A stretch of DNA of 64,000 bases from Streptomyces griseochromogenes (GCF_001542625.1 NZ_CP016279.1:10354001-10418000), one strand, 5' to 3'; shown: positions 18,005 through 27,712, numbered from the stretch's first letter. Notes: a model not told the origin generated them from the letters alone. Numbers and translations: made by a program.

Positions 18005-18697
18005 ATGGACAGGATTTACGACGAGACCGGTCTGTACGACACCACCGGTCTCTACGACCCGGTCTGGAACGTCCCCGAACCGGACATCGCGCCGCCGAGC
18101 GACTGGGACCCGGTCGAGGAGCTGGCCCAGATACTGTCCACGACGTCCAGTGTGAGCCCCGCGCCCACCCCGCCGGACATTCACTCGGACACTCACTCGG
18201 ACACTCCCTCCCGCCACCGCAGCAGCCGCCGGCGACTCCGTCAGGAATCCCATCTGCACGACAGCGGCCGGCGCGCCACGCACGTCACGCTGCTGATCAC
18301 CATGGTCTCGCTGTGCGCGGTGTGCATGCTGGGATGGTCCGTCTCCTATTCCTATGGGCAACTGCGCGGGATCGCCTCGACCGTGCTGCCCGTGAGATTG
18401 GCGCAATGCTGGCCGCTGACGGTGTACGGGCCGTGGTTCGTGGCCGCTCTCTCGGTTCTGCGGGCCACCGTCCAGCGGCGCAGTGCGCGACGTTCCTGGT
18501 GCGTTGTGGTGACCGCCTCCGCGATGGCCGTGGCGTTGTGCGTCAGTAACGCCTCGCACGCCGTGCTTTCGTCGGTGATCTACGGAATTCCACCGGTCAC
18601 CGCTCTGGTGTGCTTCGGGGAACTCGTCGGCCAGATCTCGGCCAAGAGCCGGCCCCGGCACGCCACGCATACCGAGCGCCCGATTTCCAAGCCGTGA
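18005..18697 (+). CDS. DUF2637 (SpdB-like) membrane protein
   Basis: 230 residues. A 90-residue acidic then Arg-rich cytoplasmic N-terminus with the repeated LYDxTGLYD motif precedes about four membrane helices (about 93-115, 130-150, 160-180, 185-205). The motifs YSYGQLRGIA and CWPLTVYGPW are the DUF2637 signature. This domain occurs in Streptomyces chromosomal proteins and in SpdB spread proteins of conjugative plasmids, so it may be a trace of mobile DNA. Start ATG follows GGAGGATTATCG. Confidence 0.85.
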   Translation: MDRIYDETGLYDTTGLYDPVWNVPEPDIAPPSDWDPVEELAQILSTTSSVSPAPTPPDIHSDTHSDTPSRHRSSRRRLRQESHLHDSGRRATHVTLLITMVSLCAVCMLGWSVSYSYGQLRGIASTVLPVRLAQCWPLTVYGPWFVAALSVLRATVQRRSARRSWCVVVTASAMAVALCVSNASHAVLSSVIYGIPPVTALVCFGELVGQISAKSRPRHATHTERPISKP

Positions 18698-18745
18698 AAG
18701 CCGTGAGGGCGTGAAAGCCGCGGAGAAGCGACGGCTTTCATGGCC

Positions 18746-19195
18746 TCACGGATGCATCCGCGCCCCCTTCAGCACCTTGCCCACCCCGTTCCGCGGCCCG
18801 TACACCGCCAGCCCGACCAAGTCCAGACCGGCCGTGGTCACCGCCCGCACCGCGGCGCGGTTGTCGCGGTCGTTGCCCGTCGCGAAGAGGTCGGAAGTGA
18901 ACACCGCGCACGGCAGGGCCCGCGTCAGTGCCCGGCCGTGCGCCGCCGTCAGGATCTCCTTCGTGCCCTCGAAGACCAGCACCGGCTGGCGGAACATCGG
19001 GAGGTAGGAGACGCCGTCCGCGTCCTCGTAGGGGGCGCCGATCACCTCGGGGACCTGGCTGCCCAGGCCGCTGACCAGGAACGCCGTCACGTTCAGGCGC
19101 TGCCAGGGCTCCAGGTCCTCGCGCAGCAGCACGGCGATCTTGGTGTCGAAACGGATCGGCTCGGCCGGGGTGTCAGGGCGCTGTTCGGTGTTCAT
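18746..19195 (-). CDS. DUF2000 family protein (PTH2-like fold)
   Basis: 149 residues. The family has a peptidyl-tRNA-hydrolase-2-like fold and no known function. Visible pattern: KIAVLLREDLEPWQRLNV at the start, a middle strand VLVFEGTKEIL, and the closing helix segment NGVGKVLKGARMHP. The ATG at 19195 follows purine-rich sequence. It is read divergently from an AraC-type regulator, a frequent pairing. Its 3' end is duplicated about 1.86 kb away (16889-16935). Confidence 0.87.
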   Translation of the reverse strand: MNTEQRPDTPAEPIRFDTKIAVLLREDLEPWQRLNVTAFLVSGLGSQVPEVIGAPYEDADGVSYLPMFRQPVLVFEGTKEILTAAHGRALTRALPCAVFTSDLFATGNDRDNRAAVRAVTTAGLDLVGLAVYGPRNGVGKVLKGARMHP

Positions 19196-19244
19196 GGAGT
19201 GAGACTGCCGGTCGTCGTACGCCGTCGTCTTGTACGTTTTTTGC

Positions 19245-20054
19245 GTGGCCGCCGCAGTCCAGCCCGAGGTCTCCGCCTGGCGCCCGCGCATCCCGGGTGT
19301 CGTGGAGGTCTTCCACGCCCACTTCACCGAGTACGCCTACCCGATGCACGTCCACGACGCCTGGACGCTGCTCATCGTCGACGACGGGGCCGTACGGTAC
19401 GACCTGGACCGGCACGAGCACGGGACCCCGCACGACACCGTCTCGCTGCTGCCGCCGCACATCCCGCACAACGGCTCCCCCGCCACCCCGCACGGCTTCC
19501 GCAAGCGGGTGCTGTACCTCGACGGCAGTCATCTCGGGGACGAGCTGATCGGTCCCGCCGTCGACGGGCCCGACCTCCGGGACCCCGTACTGCGGCAGCG
19601 GGTCGGGCAGGTGCACGCCGCGCTCGGGCGGCCCGGTGACGAGCTGGAGGCGGAGAGCAGGCTGGTCCTCGTCGGGGAGCGGCTCAGGGACCATCTGCGG
19701 CGCCGGGAGAGCGGCACCGGCCGCCCCGACCCCGCCCTCGCCCGTTCCCTGCGCGAACTGCTCGACGCGCAGGTCACCGAGGGGCTCGCGCTCGCCGACG
19801 CCGCGCGGCTGCTGCACGCCCATCCCGCCCATCTGGTCAGGGCGTTCAGCGCGGCGTACGGCATCGCGCCGCACCAGTACCTGACCTCCCGCCGGGTCGG
19901 CCGGGCCCGCCGGCTGCTGCTGGACGGGCTGGCGCCGGGCGAGGTGGCGGCGGCGACCGGGTTCTGCGACCAGGCCCATCTCACCCGGCACTTCAAGAAG
20001 CTGGTGGGGGTGACTCCCGGGCGCTACCGGAACAGTGCGCGCTGGGCGTCGTAG
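19245..20054 (+). CDS. AraC-family transcriptional regulator
   Basis: About 269 residues. An N-terminal cupin sensor domain (HAHFTEYAYPMHVHDAW and LLPPHIPHNG) precedes a C-terminal AraC DNA-binding domain with two helix-turn-helices (LADAARLLHAHPAHLVRAF and FCDQAHLTRHFKKLVGVTPGRYR). The likely start is the GTG at 19245; the upstream run of T and TATA-like bases suggests a near-leaderless transcript. It shares a 50-base divergent region with the DUF2000 gene, its likely target. The 3' end overlaps the converging beta-helix gene by 31 bases. Confidence 0.9.
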   Translation: MAAAVQPEVSAWRPRIPGVVEVFHAHFTEYAYPMHVHDAWTLLIVDDGAVRYDLDRHEHGTPHDTVSLLPPHIPHNGSPATPHGFRKRVLYLDGSHLGDELIGPAVDGPDLRDPVLRQRVGQVHAALGRPGDELEAESRLVLVGERLRDHLRRRESGTGRPDPALARSLRELLDAQVTEGLALADAARLLHAHPAHLVRAFSAAYGIAPHQYLTSRRVGRARRLLLDGLAPGEVAAATGFCDQAHLTRHFKKLVGVTPGRYRNSARWAS

Positions 20055-21667
20055 AGGTTGCGCGGGCGTACGGCGTCCGTGGCGCCGTACAGCTCCAGGC
20101 GGGAGTGCAGATCGCCGGTGAAGTCGGGGACGTCGGTCTGGTCGAACTCCCGGACCTCGTTCAGGCCCACCGTCGCCGACCAGGGCGCCAGGCCGTCGAT
20201 CTTCATCAGGCCCGCGCGGCCGTTGGTGACCCTGATGTTCCAGTGGGTGAAGCGGGCGCCGAACAGGGGGCCCGCGCTTGCGTCTCCGCCGTGGCGGCCG
20301 TCGTTGTTCACCGTGATGTCGGTGCGCACGTCGGCGAAGGGCAGGCCGCGGTGCGAGTCGAAGGTGCCCGTCCGCATGTCGCCGCGGGACCAGACGTTGT
20401 GGGAGGACAGGCCCTCCACGTTGATGCCGTGGAGCTGGGTGTTCGGCGGCGCGGGGACCGTGCGCTCCTCGATCGTGAAGTCCTCGACCAGGTTGTCGTG
20501 GGAGCCCTCGCGGCAGAAGTAGGGGTGGTGGGAGCCCCGCCCGGCGACGCGGGTGCGGCGCAGGGTGCAGGCGGAGGCGGCGACCAGGCCGAAGCCGTTG
20601 TCGACGTGACGGACCGTGACGTCGTCCACCCAGCAGTCGTAGGCGCATTGGAGGACGACACCGTTGTAGCCCTTGTCGAGCAGGTGCGGGGACTGCGGGG
20701 TCTGAACCGCCTCCAGGGTGAGGCCCTCCACGCCCGAGCCCGTCAGTTCCTGGACGTGCGTGGTCAGCCGGGGGTCCCACTCCGGGCGCGCATCGAGCGG
20801 GAGCGGGCGTTCGAGGGTGACGCGGCGGCCGTGGACGCGGGTGACGCGGACGGGCCATTCGTAGGGGACGTAGGAGGTCAGCTTCGTCTTGTCGTCCCAG
20901 GAGTAGGCCGCGGGGCCGGGGCCGCCGCCCGCCATGTGCTGGAGGAGGGTGTGGGCCCTGTCGTCGTCCAGGCGCAGCAGGATCAGCTGTCCCGGCTTCA
21001 GCGCGGCCGCGTCGGCGACCGTGACCGTCCATGAGCCCTGGCGGGCCGGCTCGACGGTCGTGAGGGTCGTCCACTCGTCCCGCTTGTTGCCGGTCCAGCC
21101 CTCGAAGGGCCAGGACCTGGCGCGGATCGCCGCCACCAGGGAGTCCAGGCGGGCCCTCGGAGCGAGCCAGATCAGACCGCCGGCCCAGGACCAGGACGAC
21201 TTGTCGCCGCCGTAGCGGGAGCCGTAGACGCCGATCAGCTCGGTGAGGTTCTTCGTGGCGTACAGGGTCGTACGGCCGCTGCCGGCGCCCCGCAGGACGA
21301 CGTTCGAGTCGCCGACGCGGATCAGGTCGTCGATGAGGAAGGTGCCGGGCGGGATGGTGACCGTGCCACCGCCGGCCCTTCCGGCGGCGGCGATGGCACG
21401 GTTGATCGCGGGGGCGCAGTCCGTGGCGCCGTCGGGCACGGCGCCGAAGTCGGTGACGTCGGCGACGACCCGGCCGCGGCCCGTGGTGCGGCAGCCCGCC
21501 CGGCCGACGTAGGGGATCTGCGGGTGGGTGAACGGGGTGCGGGTGAACTCCCGCCACAGGGACGGCACTCGCGTTGTCGCCGCTGCCGCCGGACCGGTCG
21601 CCGCGCCCAGGGCCACGGCGGTGGCGCCGGCGAGGAGTGTCCGTCTGCTGATGCGCCCGTGGTTCAT
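20024..21667 (-). CDS. Tat-exported pectate-lyase-like (parallel beta-helix) protein
   Basis: 547 residues. The N-terminus has a twin-arginine signal (RISRRTLLAG, hydrophobic stretch, AAA cleavage region). The mature part begins with the pectate-lyase-3 signature VTDFGAVPDGATDCAPAI, then GGGTVTIPPGTFLI, followed by repetitive beta-helix coils (VVLQCAYDCWVDDVTVRHVDN). It is probably a secreted polysaccharide lyase or glycosidase; the substrate is unknown. The ATG at 21667 has AAGGGG upstream; in-frame ATGs at 21691 and 21685 would only lengthen the tail. Confidence 0.87.
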   Translation of the reverse strand: MNHGRISRRTLLAGATAVALGAATGPAAAATTRVPSLWREFTRTPFTHPQIPYVGRAGCRTTGRGRVVADVTDFGAVPDGATDCAPAINRAIAAAGRAGGGTVTIPPGTFLIDDLIRVGDSNVVLRGAGSGRTTLYATKNLTELIGVYGSRYGGDKSSWSWAGGLIWLAPRARLDSLVAAIRARSWPFEGWTGNKRDEWTTLTTVEPARQGSWTVTVADAAALKPGQLILLRLDDDRAHTLLQHMAGGGPGPAAYSWDDKTKLTSYVPYEWPVRVTRVHGRRVTLERPLPLDARPEWDPRLTTHVQELTGSGVEGLTLEAVQTPQSPHLLDKGYNGVVLQCAYDCWVDDVTVRHVDNGFGLVAASACTLRRTRVAGRGSHHPYFCREGSHDNLVEDFTIEERTVPAPPNTQLHGINVEGLSSHNVWSRGDMRTGTFDSHRGLPFADVRTDITVNNDGRHGGDASAGPLFGARFTHWNIRVTNGRAGLMKIDGLAPWSATVGLNEVREFDQTDVPDFTGDLHSRLELYGATDAVRPRNLYDAQRALFR

Positions 21668-21779
21668 GTCCAGCCGCCCCTTCATATTCATGGATATGAA
21701 CGACGTTCAGGAATGCGTTGGCGGCGAGCATGCCACCACCCCGGGGCGGAGGGAAGGGGTCGTACGAGCAGACGTCCGG

Positions 21780-22304
21780 TCAGTCGGCCGGTCGTTCAGC
21801 CGGGCGGTCAGCCGGACGCTCGATCAGATGCTTGAACGCATCCAGGTTCCGCGTCGGCTCCCCCCGGGACACCCGCCACGCGTACTCCCGGCGGATCGCG
21901 GAGGCGAAACCCAGCTCCAGCAGGGTGTTGAAGGCGCCGTCGGCCGCCTCCAGGACCTGGCCGAGGAGCCGGTCGATCTCCTCGGCGGTGACGGCGGCGA
22001 GGGGCAGACGGGCGGTGACGTAGATGTCGCCGAGGCGGTCGACGGCGTAACTCACGCCGTACAGCTTGAGATTGCGCTCCAGCAGCCAGCGGTGGACGCC
22101 CGCCTCGTTCTCGTCGGGGTGGCGGATGACGAAGGCGTTGAGGGAGAGGGTGTGGCGGCCCACGAGGAGGCTGACGGTCGTGGAGAGCTTGCGGGTGCCG
22201 GGGAGTCTGACGACGTAGTTGCCGGGCTCCGGGCTCTCCCACTCCAGTTCGGCGTCCTTCAGGACACCCTCGACGACCTGCGCGCCCTTGTCCACGTCAC
22301 CCAT
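21780..22304 (-). CDS. YbjN-domain protein
   Basis: 174 residues of the YbjN family, related to type III secretion chaperone-like folds, with a conserved actinobacterial version beside mshA. Visible: [36 protein letters not shown] and [13 protein letters not shown]. The last 15 residues are an Arg/Pro/Ala repeat from a tandem DNA repeat near 21780-21825. The start overlaps the end of mshA by 8 bases, indicating co-translation. Confidence 0.9.
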   Translation of the reverse strand: MGDVDKGAQVVEGVLKDAELEWESPEPGNYVVRLPGTRKLSTTVSLLVGRHTLSLNAFVIRHPDENEAGVHRWLLERNLKLYGVSYAVDRLGDIYVTARLPLAAVTAEEIDRLLGQVLEAADGAFNTLLELGFASAIRREYAWRVSRGEPTRNLDAFKHLIERPADRPAERPAD

Positions 22305-23634
22305 GCTGGGAGCGTACGCGACGGCGGTGCGCCTGGGTCGCGGCCGTGTACGCGTCGGCGGTGGCGGCCGCCGACGCGTCCCAGCCGAAGGACCGCGCGT
22401 GCCGGGCGGCGGCCGCGCCCATGCTCGCCGGCAGGGACGGCTCGTCGGCGAACCGGCGCAGCACGCGCGCGTAGTCCGCCGGATCGTGGCCCTCCACGAG
22501 GAAACCGGTGACGCCGTCGCGCACGGCCACCGGCAGGCCGCCGACCGCCGCGGCGAGCACCGGCGTCCCGGCCGCCTGCGCCTCTATGGCGACCAGGCCG
22601 AAGGACTCGCTGTAGGAGGGCATGACGAGGACGGACGCGGCCCGGAACCAGTCGGCGAGCTGCTCCTGGCCGACCGGCGGGCGGAACCGTACGACGTCGG
22701 CGACGCCGAGCCGGGCGGCCAGCTTCTGCAGGCCCTCGGGCTTGGCGAGGCCGCTGCCGCTCGGGCCGCCGACGACGGGAACGACGATCCGGGAGCGCAG
22801 CTCGGGACGCTCGTCCAGCAGGACGGCCACGGCCCTGAGCAGGATGTCCGGGGCCTTCAGGGGCTGTATGCGGCCCGCGAAGAGCGGGATCAGGGCGTCC
22901 TGCGGGAGGCCGAGGCGGTGGCGGGCGGCGGCGCGGCCGTCGGCGGGGCGGAAACGGTCGAGGTTCACGCCGGGATGGACCACGGCGACCTTGGCCGGGT
23001 CGGCCCGGTAGTGCCGGACGAGTTCGCCGGCCTCTTCGGCGGTGTTGGCGATGAGCCGGTCGGCGGCGGCGACGATCTGGGTCTCGCCGATGACGCGGGC
23101 GGCGGGCTCGGGGGTGTCACCGTCGGCCAGGTTGGCGTTCTTGACCTTGGCCATGGTGTGCATGGCGTGCACGAGCGGGACGCCCCAGCGCTGGGCGGCG
23201 AGCCAGCCGACGTGGCCGGAGAGCCAGTAGTGGGAGTGGACGAGGTCGTAGTAGCCGGGGCGGTGGCCGGCCCAGGCCTGCATCACGCCGTGGGTGAAGG
23301 CGCACAGCTGGGCCGGGAGGTCCTCCTTGGCGAGACCCTCGTAGGGGCCCGCGTCGACGTGCCGGACCAGGACGCCGGGGGCGAGCTGGACCGTGGGCGC
23401 GAGGCCGCCCGCCGTGGCCCGGGTGAAGATCTCGACCTCGATGTTGATCGCGGCCAGACGCTGGGCCAGCTCCACGATGTAGACGTTCATGCCGCCGGCG
23501 TCCCCGGTACCGGGCTGGTGGAGCGGCGAGGTGTGCACGGAGAGCATGGCGACGCGGCGGGGCCTGCGGTGCAGCCTGAGCCGCGAGGGAGCCACCGGAG
23601 AGCGTCGCCCGAGCCTGCTGACGTACTGGCTCAC
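22297..23634 (-). CDS. mshA: D-inositol-3-phosphate glycosyltransferase MshA
   Basis: First enzyme of mycothiol biosynthesis: transfers GlcNAc from UDP-GlcNAc to inositol 3-phosphate. 445 residues, GT-B fold, GT4 family. N-domain: [20 protein letters not shown] and the loop HSHYWLSG. C-domain: [15 protein letters not shown] and the nucleotide-sugar motif [19 protein letters not shown]. The GTG at 23634 follows AAGGAGGAACGCCAC, an excellent site; the open frame continues upstream without signals. mshD lies in the same window. Confidence 0.97.
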   Translation of the reverse strand: MSQYVSRLGRRSPVAPSRLRLHRRPRRVAMLSVHTSPLHQPGTGDAGGMNVYIVELAQRLAAINIEVEIFTRATAGGLAPTVQLAPGVLVRHVDAGPYEGLAKEDLPAQLCAFTHGVMQAWAGHRPGYYDLVHSHYWLSGHVGWLAAQRWGVPLVHAMHTMAKVKNANLADGDTPEPAARVIGETQIVAAADRLIANTAEEAGELVRHYRADPAKVAVVHPGVNLDRFRPADGRAAARHRLGLPQDALIPLFAGRIQPLKAPDILLRAVAVLLDERPELRSRIVVPVVGGPSGSGLAKPEGLQKLAARLGVADVVRFRPPVGQEQLADWFRAASVLVMPSYSESFGLVAIEAQAAGTPVLAAAVGGLPVAVRDGVTGFLVEGHDPADYARVLRRFADEPSLPASMGAAAARHARSFGWDASAAATADAYTAATQAHRRRVRSQHG

Positions 23635-23816
23635 GTGGCGTTCCTCCTTGCTGCGGGCAAGCCGACCGGAGGACCGTCCACGCCCTCCGAGCAGGTCCAA
23701 CAGCGAGCGGGTGGCCTCCATTTCCCCCGTAAGCGGTTTTACCAAATCATGACCATGTATCGCTCAACCGTTCGACACCGAACGTGTGTATCCGGCCCCC
23801 GCATACCCTCGTAGGC

Positions 23817-24668
23817 ATGACAGCCCGCGCGACGCCCCTCCCCCATTCTCGGCCTCGCTCGACCGGGGGGACCCCCGTCGTGGGAACGGTGACGCGCGGG
23901 ACGACCAACCCCAATCGACTGCGGCGCATGGACCGCTGGATCGCGGCCGTGCACGGCGCCGAGCTGCGGCGCGCCGAGGATCCGGTGGCGGTCGACCTCG
24001 GCTACGGGGCGGCGCCCTGGACCGCCGTCGAACTGCTCGGCCGGCTGCGCACGGTCGCCCCGCGCGCGCGGGTGGTCGGCATCGAGATCGAGCCGGAGCG
24101 GGTCGCGGGGGCGAGGCCGTACGAGCGGGAAGGGCTGACCTTCCGGCACGGCGGCTTCGAGATGCCCGTGACCGGGAGCCCGGTGCTCGTGCGGGCCGCC
24201 AATGTGCTGCGGCAGTACGACGAGGACGAGGTCGCCGCCGTGTGGCAGCGGTTGTGCGCGCGGCTCGCCCCGGCCACGGGCGCCTCGCGCGGGGGGCTGC
24301 TGGTCGAGGGGACGTGCGACGAGATCGGGCGGCGGCACGTGTGGGTGGCGCTCGGCCCGGAGGGACCGCGGACGGTGACCTTCGCGACCCGTCTCGGCTC
24401 CCTGGAACGCCCCTCGGACCTCGCCGAACGGCTGCCGAAGGCGCTGATCCACCGCAATGTCCCCGGCGAGCCGGTGCACGCCTTCCTGCGCGACTTCGAC
24501 CGCGCCTGGGCCGCCGCCGCGCCCTACGCCTCCTACGGCGCCCGTCAGCGCTGGATCCGCGCGGTGCGGGACCTGCGGGCCGACTGGCCGGTGACGGACT
24601 CCCCGGCGCGCTGGCGGCAGGGGGAAGTGACCGTGGCGTGGGGGGCGTTGGCACCGGGCGTCCGCTGA
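23817..24668 (+). CDS. Class I SAM-dependent methyltransferase
   Basis: 283 residues. The SAM-binding core is visible: motif I VAVDLGYGAAPWTAVEL, motif II VVGIEIEPERV, and VLVRAANVLRQYDEDE near the post-I/II region. The substrate is unknown. It is read divergently from mshA, the conserved neighbour arrangement in streptomycetes as I recall it. Start ATG at 23817; an upstream ATG in frame lacks a binding site. Confidence 0.85.
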   Translation: MTARATPLPHSRPRSTGGTPVVGTVTRGTTNPNRLRRMDRWIAAVHGAELRRAEDPVAVDLGYGAAPWTAVELLGRLRTVAPRARVVGIEIEPERVAGARPYEREGLTFRHGGFEMPVTGSPVLVRAANVLRQYDEDEVAAVWQRLCARLAPATGASRGGLLVEGTCDEIGRRHVWVALGPEGPRTVTFATRLGSLERPSDLAERLPKALIHRNVPGEPVHAFLRDFDRAWAAAAPYASYGARQRWIRAVRDLRADWPVTDSPARWRQGEVTVAWGALAPGVR

Positions 24669-24928
24669 GCGGCCGGCCGACGGGAACGGTACGCGCCCGT
24701 CGTACGTCACATGGGCGAGGTGATCGCCGCGGGCGGCGGGGGTAGGGACAAGCGCGCACGGAGGACGGCTGGAAGGGCGAGGGAAGCGCACGGAAAGGGC
24801 GGGGGCGGCGCGCCGTGGGGACAGGGCGAAAATCCGACTTCCGACGACCTCTGTCGCTTTGCGCCCGTCCGTGGCACGATCCCTCAGGCGACCGTAAGTT
24901 ACTGACGGTAAATCAGTTTGGGGGACGT

Positions 24929-26014
24929 ATGGGTACGGGCAAGCGTGGCCTGCTCGCGGCTGCCGTGACCGTCGTGTGCGCGGTGACCGTGCTGGCCGCG
25001 CCCGGCGCGGCGTTCGCCGCCCCGAAGCCCACGCCGAGCACGAGCGCGACGCCGGACCCGTCCGCGACTCCCCCGCCCGGCAAGGACCTTGAGAAGGTCC
25101 GCGAGAAGCTCGACAAGCTGTACCACGACGCGGCCGTGGCCACCGACGCCTACAACGCGGCGGAGGAGGCGGCGAAACAGCAGTCGGCCCGGATCGTCGA
25201 GCTGGCGAAGAAGATCGTCGAGGGCCAGAAGAAGCTGGACGGGCTCAAGGACCAGGCGGGCGCGGCGGCCCGGGCGCAGTACCGCGACGGCGGACTGCCG
25301 CCCACGGCCCAGTTCCTGCTCAGCGACGACCCGCAGCAGTTCATCGACGGCGCCGGGACGGTGCTCAACGGCCAGCGGGCGACCAGCAAGCTGATCACCG
25401 AAATGACCCGCACCCAGAAGGACTTGCAGGACTACGCCGACGACGCCTCCACCCAGTGGCAGAAGCTGGAGGCGGGCCGCAAGGCCAAGGCGGCCGCCAA
25501 GAAGAAGATCACGCAGCAGATCACCGAGGCGGAGCAGCTCGAATCCCGGCTGGAGAAGAAGGAGAAGGAGCGGCTCGCCGAACTGGAGCAGGAGGCCGCC
25601 CACAAGGCGCAGACCGCCTGGCTGGACACGGGCATCCTCAAGGAGATCAACGGCAAGGCCTCCGAGCAGGGCAAGAAGGCGGTCGAGTTCGCCACGGCCC
25701 AGCTGGGCAAGCCGTATGTGTGGGGCGCCGAGGGGCCCCGGTCCTACGACTGCTCGGGCCTGACCTCCCAGGCCTGGGACGCGGCCGGACACCCCATCCC
25801 GCGCACCTCGCAGGAGCAGTGGAAGCAGCTCAAGCACGTCGACATCGAGGACATGCGCCCCGGCGACCTCATCATCTACTTCGACGACGCCAGCCATGTC
25901 GCGATGTACGTGGGCGACGGCGCGATCATCCACGCCCCGCGACCGGGTCGGACGGTCACGGTCGCGGGCGCGGGCTCGATGCCGATCCTGGGGGTTGTAC
26001 GGCCGGACGCGTGA
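24929..26014 (+). CDS. Secreted NlpC/P60 peptidoglycan hydrolase (RipA-like)
   Basis: 361 residues. Sec signal peptide (1-30), Pro/Thr/Ser linker (30-55), long Ala/Lys/Glu-rich coiled coil (55-245), then a C-terminal NlpC/P60 endopeptidase domain. Catalytic Cys in SYDCSGLTSQAW, His in ASHVAMYVGDGAI, third residue near IIHAP. It cleaves gamma-D-Glu-diaminopimelate-type bonds in the wall; the coiled coil may mediate autoinhibition or FtsEX-type control. The ATG at 24929 follows GGGGGAC. A 25-base tandem repeat starts in its last codons. Confidence 0.92.
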   Translation: MGTGKRGLLAAAVTVVCAVTVLAAPGAAFAAPKPTPSTSATPDPSATPPPGKDLEKVREKLDKLYHDAAVATDAYNAAEEAAKQQSARIVELAKKIVEGQKKLDGLKDQAGAAARAQYRDGGLPPTAQFLLSDDPQQFIDGAGTVLNGQRATSKLITEMTRTQKDLQDYADDASTQWQKLEAGRKAKAAAKKKITQQITEAEQLESRLEKKEKERLAELEQEAAHKAQTAWLDTGILKEINGKASEQGKKAVEFATAQLGKPYVWGAEGPRSYDCSGLTSQAWDAAGHPIPRTSQEQWKQLKHVDIEDMRPGDLIIYFDDASHVAMYVGDGAIIHAPRPGRTVTVAGAGSMPILGVVRPDA

Positions 26015-26121
26015 GGCCGTCGTACGGCCGAACGCATGAGGCTGTCGTACGGCCGAACGCATGAGGCTGTCGTACGGCCGAACGCATGAGGCGTCATACG
26101 GCCGGACGCGTGAGCCAGGTC
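25997..26121. repeat. 25-bp tandem repeat at the 3' end of the NlpC/P60 gene
   Basis: Five direct units of exactly 25 bases start at 25997, 26022, 26047, 26072 and 26097, each beginning GTACGGCCG (last copy ATACGGCCG). The first unit encodes the gene's own ending V-R-P-D-A-stop, so the 3' end has been amplified past the stop codon. Units two to four are nearly identical. Confidence 0.88.
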
Positions 26122-26413
26122 ATGTGACGCCCCGCACCACCGGCTCCGCGCGCCGCCGAAGCCCCCGCCGTGTGACCCACCGCACGCCCAACCCCCGGCC
26201 CAAACCGGGGCGGTACGTGAGCTTCGTCATCCCCGATCCCGCGGCGGCCTGTCCAACTGCGGTATAGAACGCGGCATATGACAGGGGCCTGCACCGGAGC
26301 GACGCGGCTCACACCATTCCATCGGGGCGGGCACTACCGCTATGGTCCCGGTCGGTGGGTCGAGGTCCCTCGCCCCCACCATGCCCTCGGGGGGAGGGAA
26401 GGAACCCAAGACG
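26122..26413. other. Upstream region of the receiver-PP2C gene
   Basis: About 290 bases with no gene. The sequence GGGGGGAGGGAAGGAACCC just before 26414 is a strong ribosome binding region. In-frame ATGs at 26342 and 26381 exist but are less well placed. Confidence 0.4.
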
Positions 26414-27712
26414 ATGCCCGTACCCGTACCGCGGCAGAGAGCTATCCCGGCCGTGGAAGGTGGTCAGGCGCAGGCCGCTGTCCAAGGCGGCCCCCTCAAG
26501 GAAGAGGCTCACCGCAAAGCCACGGCCACCGGCGCGAACAGCGCCGCTCTCACCCTGCTGCTGATCGAGGACGATCCGGCCGGTTCGCCGATCGTGCCCG
26601 AACTGCTGGACTCCTCCGGCAAGCCGATCCGCGTGCGCACCGCCCGCAACCTCACCGAGGCCGAGCGGCTGCTCACCGACGACGTCCACTGCATCCTGCT
26701 GGACCTCGCGCTCCCGGCGCCCGGCGGCAGCGGGGACGACGACGAGCTGGCCGTGCTCAAGCACGTGCTGGAGCTCGCGCCCCGGCACGCCGTGCTCGCG
26801 CTGACCGCCTCCGGCGACGCCGAGCGTGCGGCCGAGGCCGTGCGCGTGGGCGCCCAGGACTACCTGTTCCGGGACGAACTGGACGGCCGGCTGCTCAGCC
26901 GCGCCATCCGCTACGCGGTGGAGCGGAAGCGTTCCGACACCGCCGAGCGGCGGCTGGCCGAGGGCCGGCTGCGCGCCCAGGAGAACCGCCGCCTCGAGCG
27001 CGGGCTGCTGCCCACGCCGCTGCTGGAGGGCTCCTCGCTGCGCTTCGCCGCCCGCTACCGCCCCGGCCGCTCCCGGGCCCTGCTCGGCGGCGACTTCTAC
27101 GACGCCGTCCGCACCCCGGACGGCACCGTGCACGCCATGATCGGCGACGTCTGCGGCCACGGCCCGGACGAGGCCGCGCTCGGCGTGGAGCTGCGCATCG
27201 CCTGGCGGGCGCTGACGCTGGCCGGGCTGTGCGGGGACGAACTGCTGAGCACGCTCCAGGAGGTGCTGGAGCACGAGCGCGCGGACGAGGAGATCTTCGC
27301 GACGCTGTGCACGGTGGACATAGCCCCCGACGGCCGCCGGGCGGGCCTGTGCCTGGCCGGCCACCCGTCCCCGCTGGTCGCCCGCCCGGGCCGCACCGCC
27401 AGGCTGCTGCCGTACGACAAGAACGGCCCCGCCCTCGGCCTGCTCCCCGGTGCCCGCTGGCCGCGGATGCAGGTGGAGCTGGGGTCCGAGTGGAGCCTGA
27501 TGCTCTACACCGACGGCCTGATCGAGGGCCGGGTCGGCACGGAAGGGGACCGTCTGGGCCAGGACGGCATGGTGGACATGATCCGCCGCCAGCTCTCCGA
27601 AGGGCTGCGGGGTGAGGATCTGCTGCGGGCCGCGGTGAGTGAGGTGCGCAACCTCAACGGGGGCGAGCTGACCGACGACGTGGCGGTGGTTCTGCTGGAC
27701 CGGACGTCCTGA
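26414..27712 (+). CDS. Receiver-PP2C (SpoIIE-type) phosphatase
   Basis: 432 residues. An N-terminal receiver domain (about 45-165; LTLLLIEDDPAGS and the phospho-acceptor region HCILLDLALP) is joined by a coiled-coil linker (SDTAERRLAEGRLRAQENRRL) to a PPM/SpoIIE serine phosphatase. Metal-binding residues are visible in GGDFYDAV, IGDVCGHGPDEAALG and LTDDVAVVLL. Such proteins usually dephosphorylate anti-anti-sigma factors. No partner anti-sigma gene is adjacent. Confidence 0.9.
   Translation: MPVPVPRQRAIPAVEGGQAQAAVQGGPLKEEAHRKATATGANSAALTLLLIEDDPAGSPIVPELLDSSGKPIRVRTARNLTEAERLLTDDVHCILLDLALPAPGGSGDDDELAVLKHVLELAPRHAVLALTASGDAERAAEAVRVGAQDYLFRDELDGRLLSRAIRYAVERKRSDTAERRLAEGRLRAQENRRLERGLLPTPLLEGSSLRFAARYRPGRSRALLGGDFYDAVRTPDGTVHAMIGDVCGHGPDEAALGVELRIAWRALTLAGLCGDELLSTLQEVLEHERADEEIFATLCTVDIAPDGRRAGLCLAGHPSPLVARPGRTARLLPYDKNGPALGLLPGARWPRMQVELGSEWSLMLYTDGLIEGRVGTEGDRLGQDGMVDMIRRQLSEGLRGEDLLRAAVSEVRNLNGGELTDDVAVVLLDRTS

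Noticed and set aside
19173..21731. 852-codon minus-strand frame
   Set aside because: Out-of-frame reading of the Tat-exported beta-helix gene on the same strand plus antisense of AraC; Arg/Pro/Gly-rich and domain-free.
24669..24928. c-di-AMP riboswitch upstream of the NlpC/P60 gene
   Set aside because: Wall hydrolase genes in actinobacteria often have one, but the conserved GG-GGACCCA-type blocks were not recognisable here.
25997..26121. 25-bp tandem units considered as a CRISPR array
   Set aside because: No spacers between units and no cas genes; plain tandem repeat.
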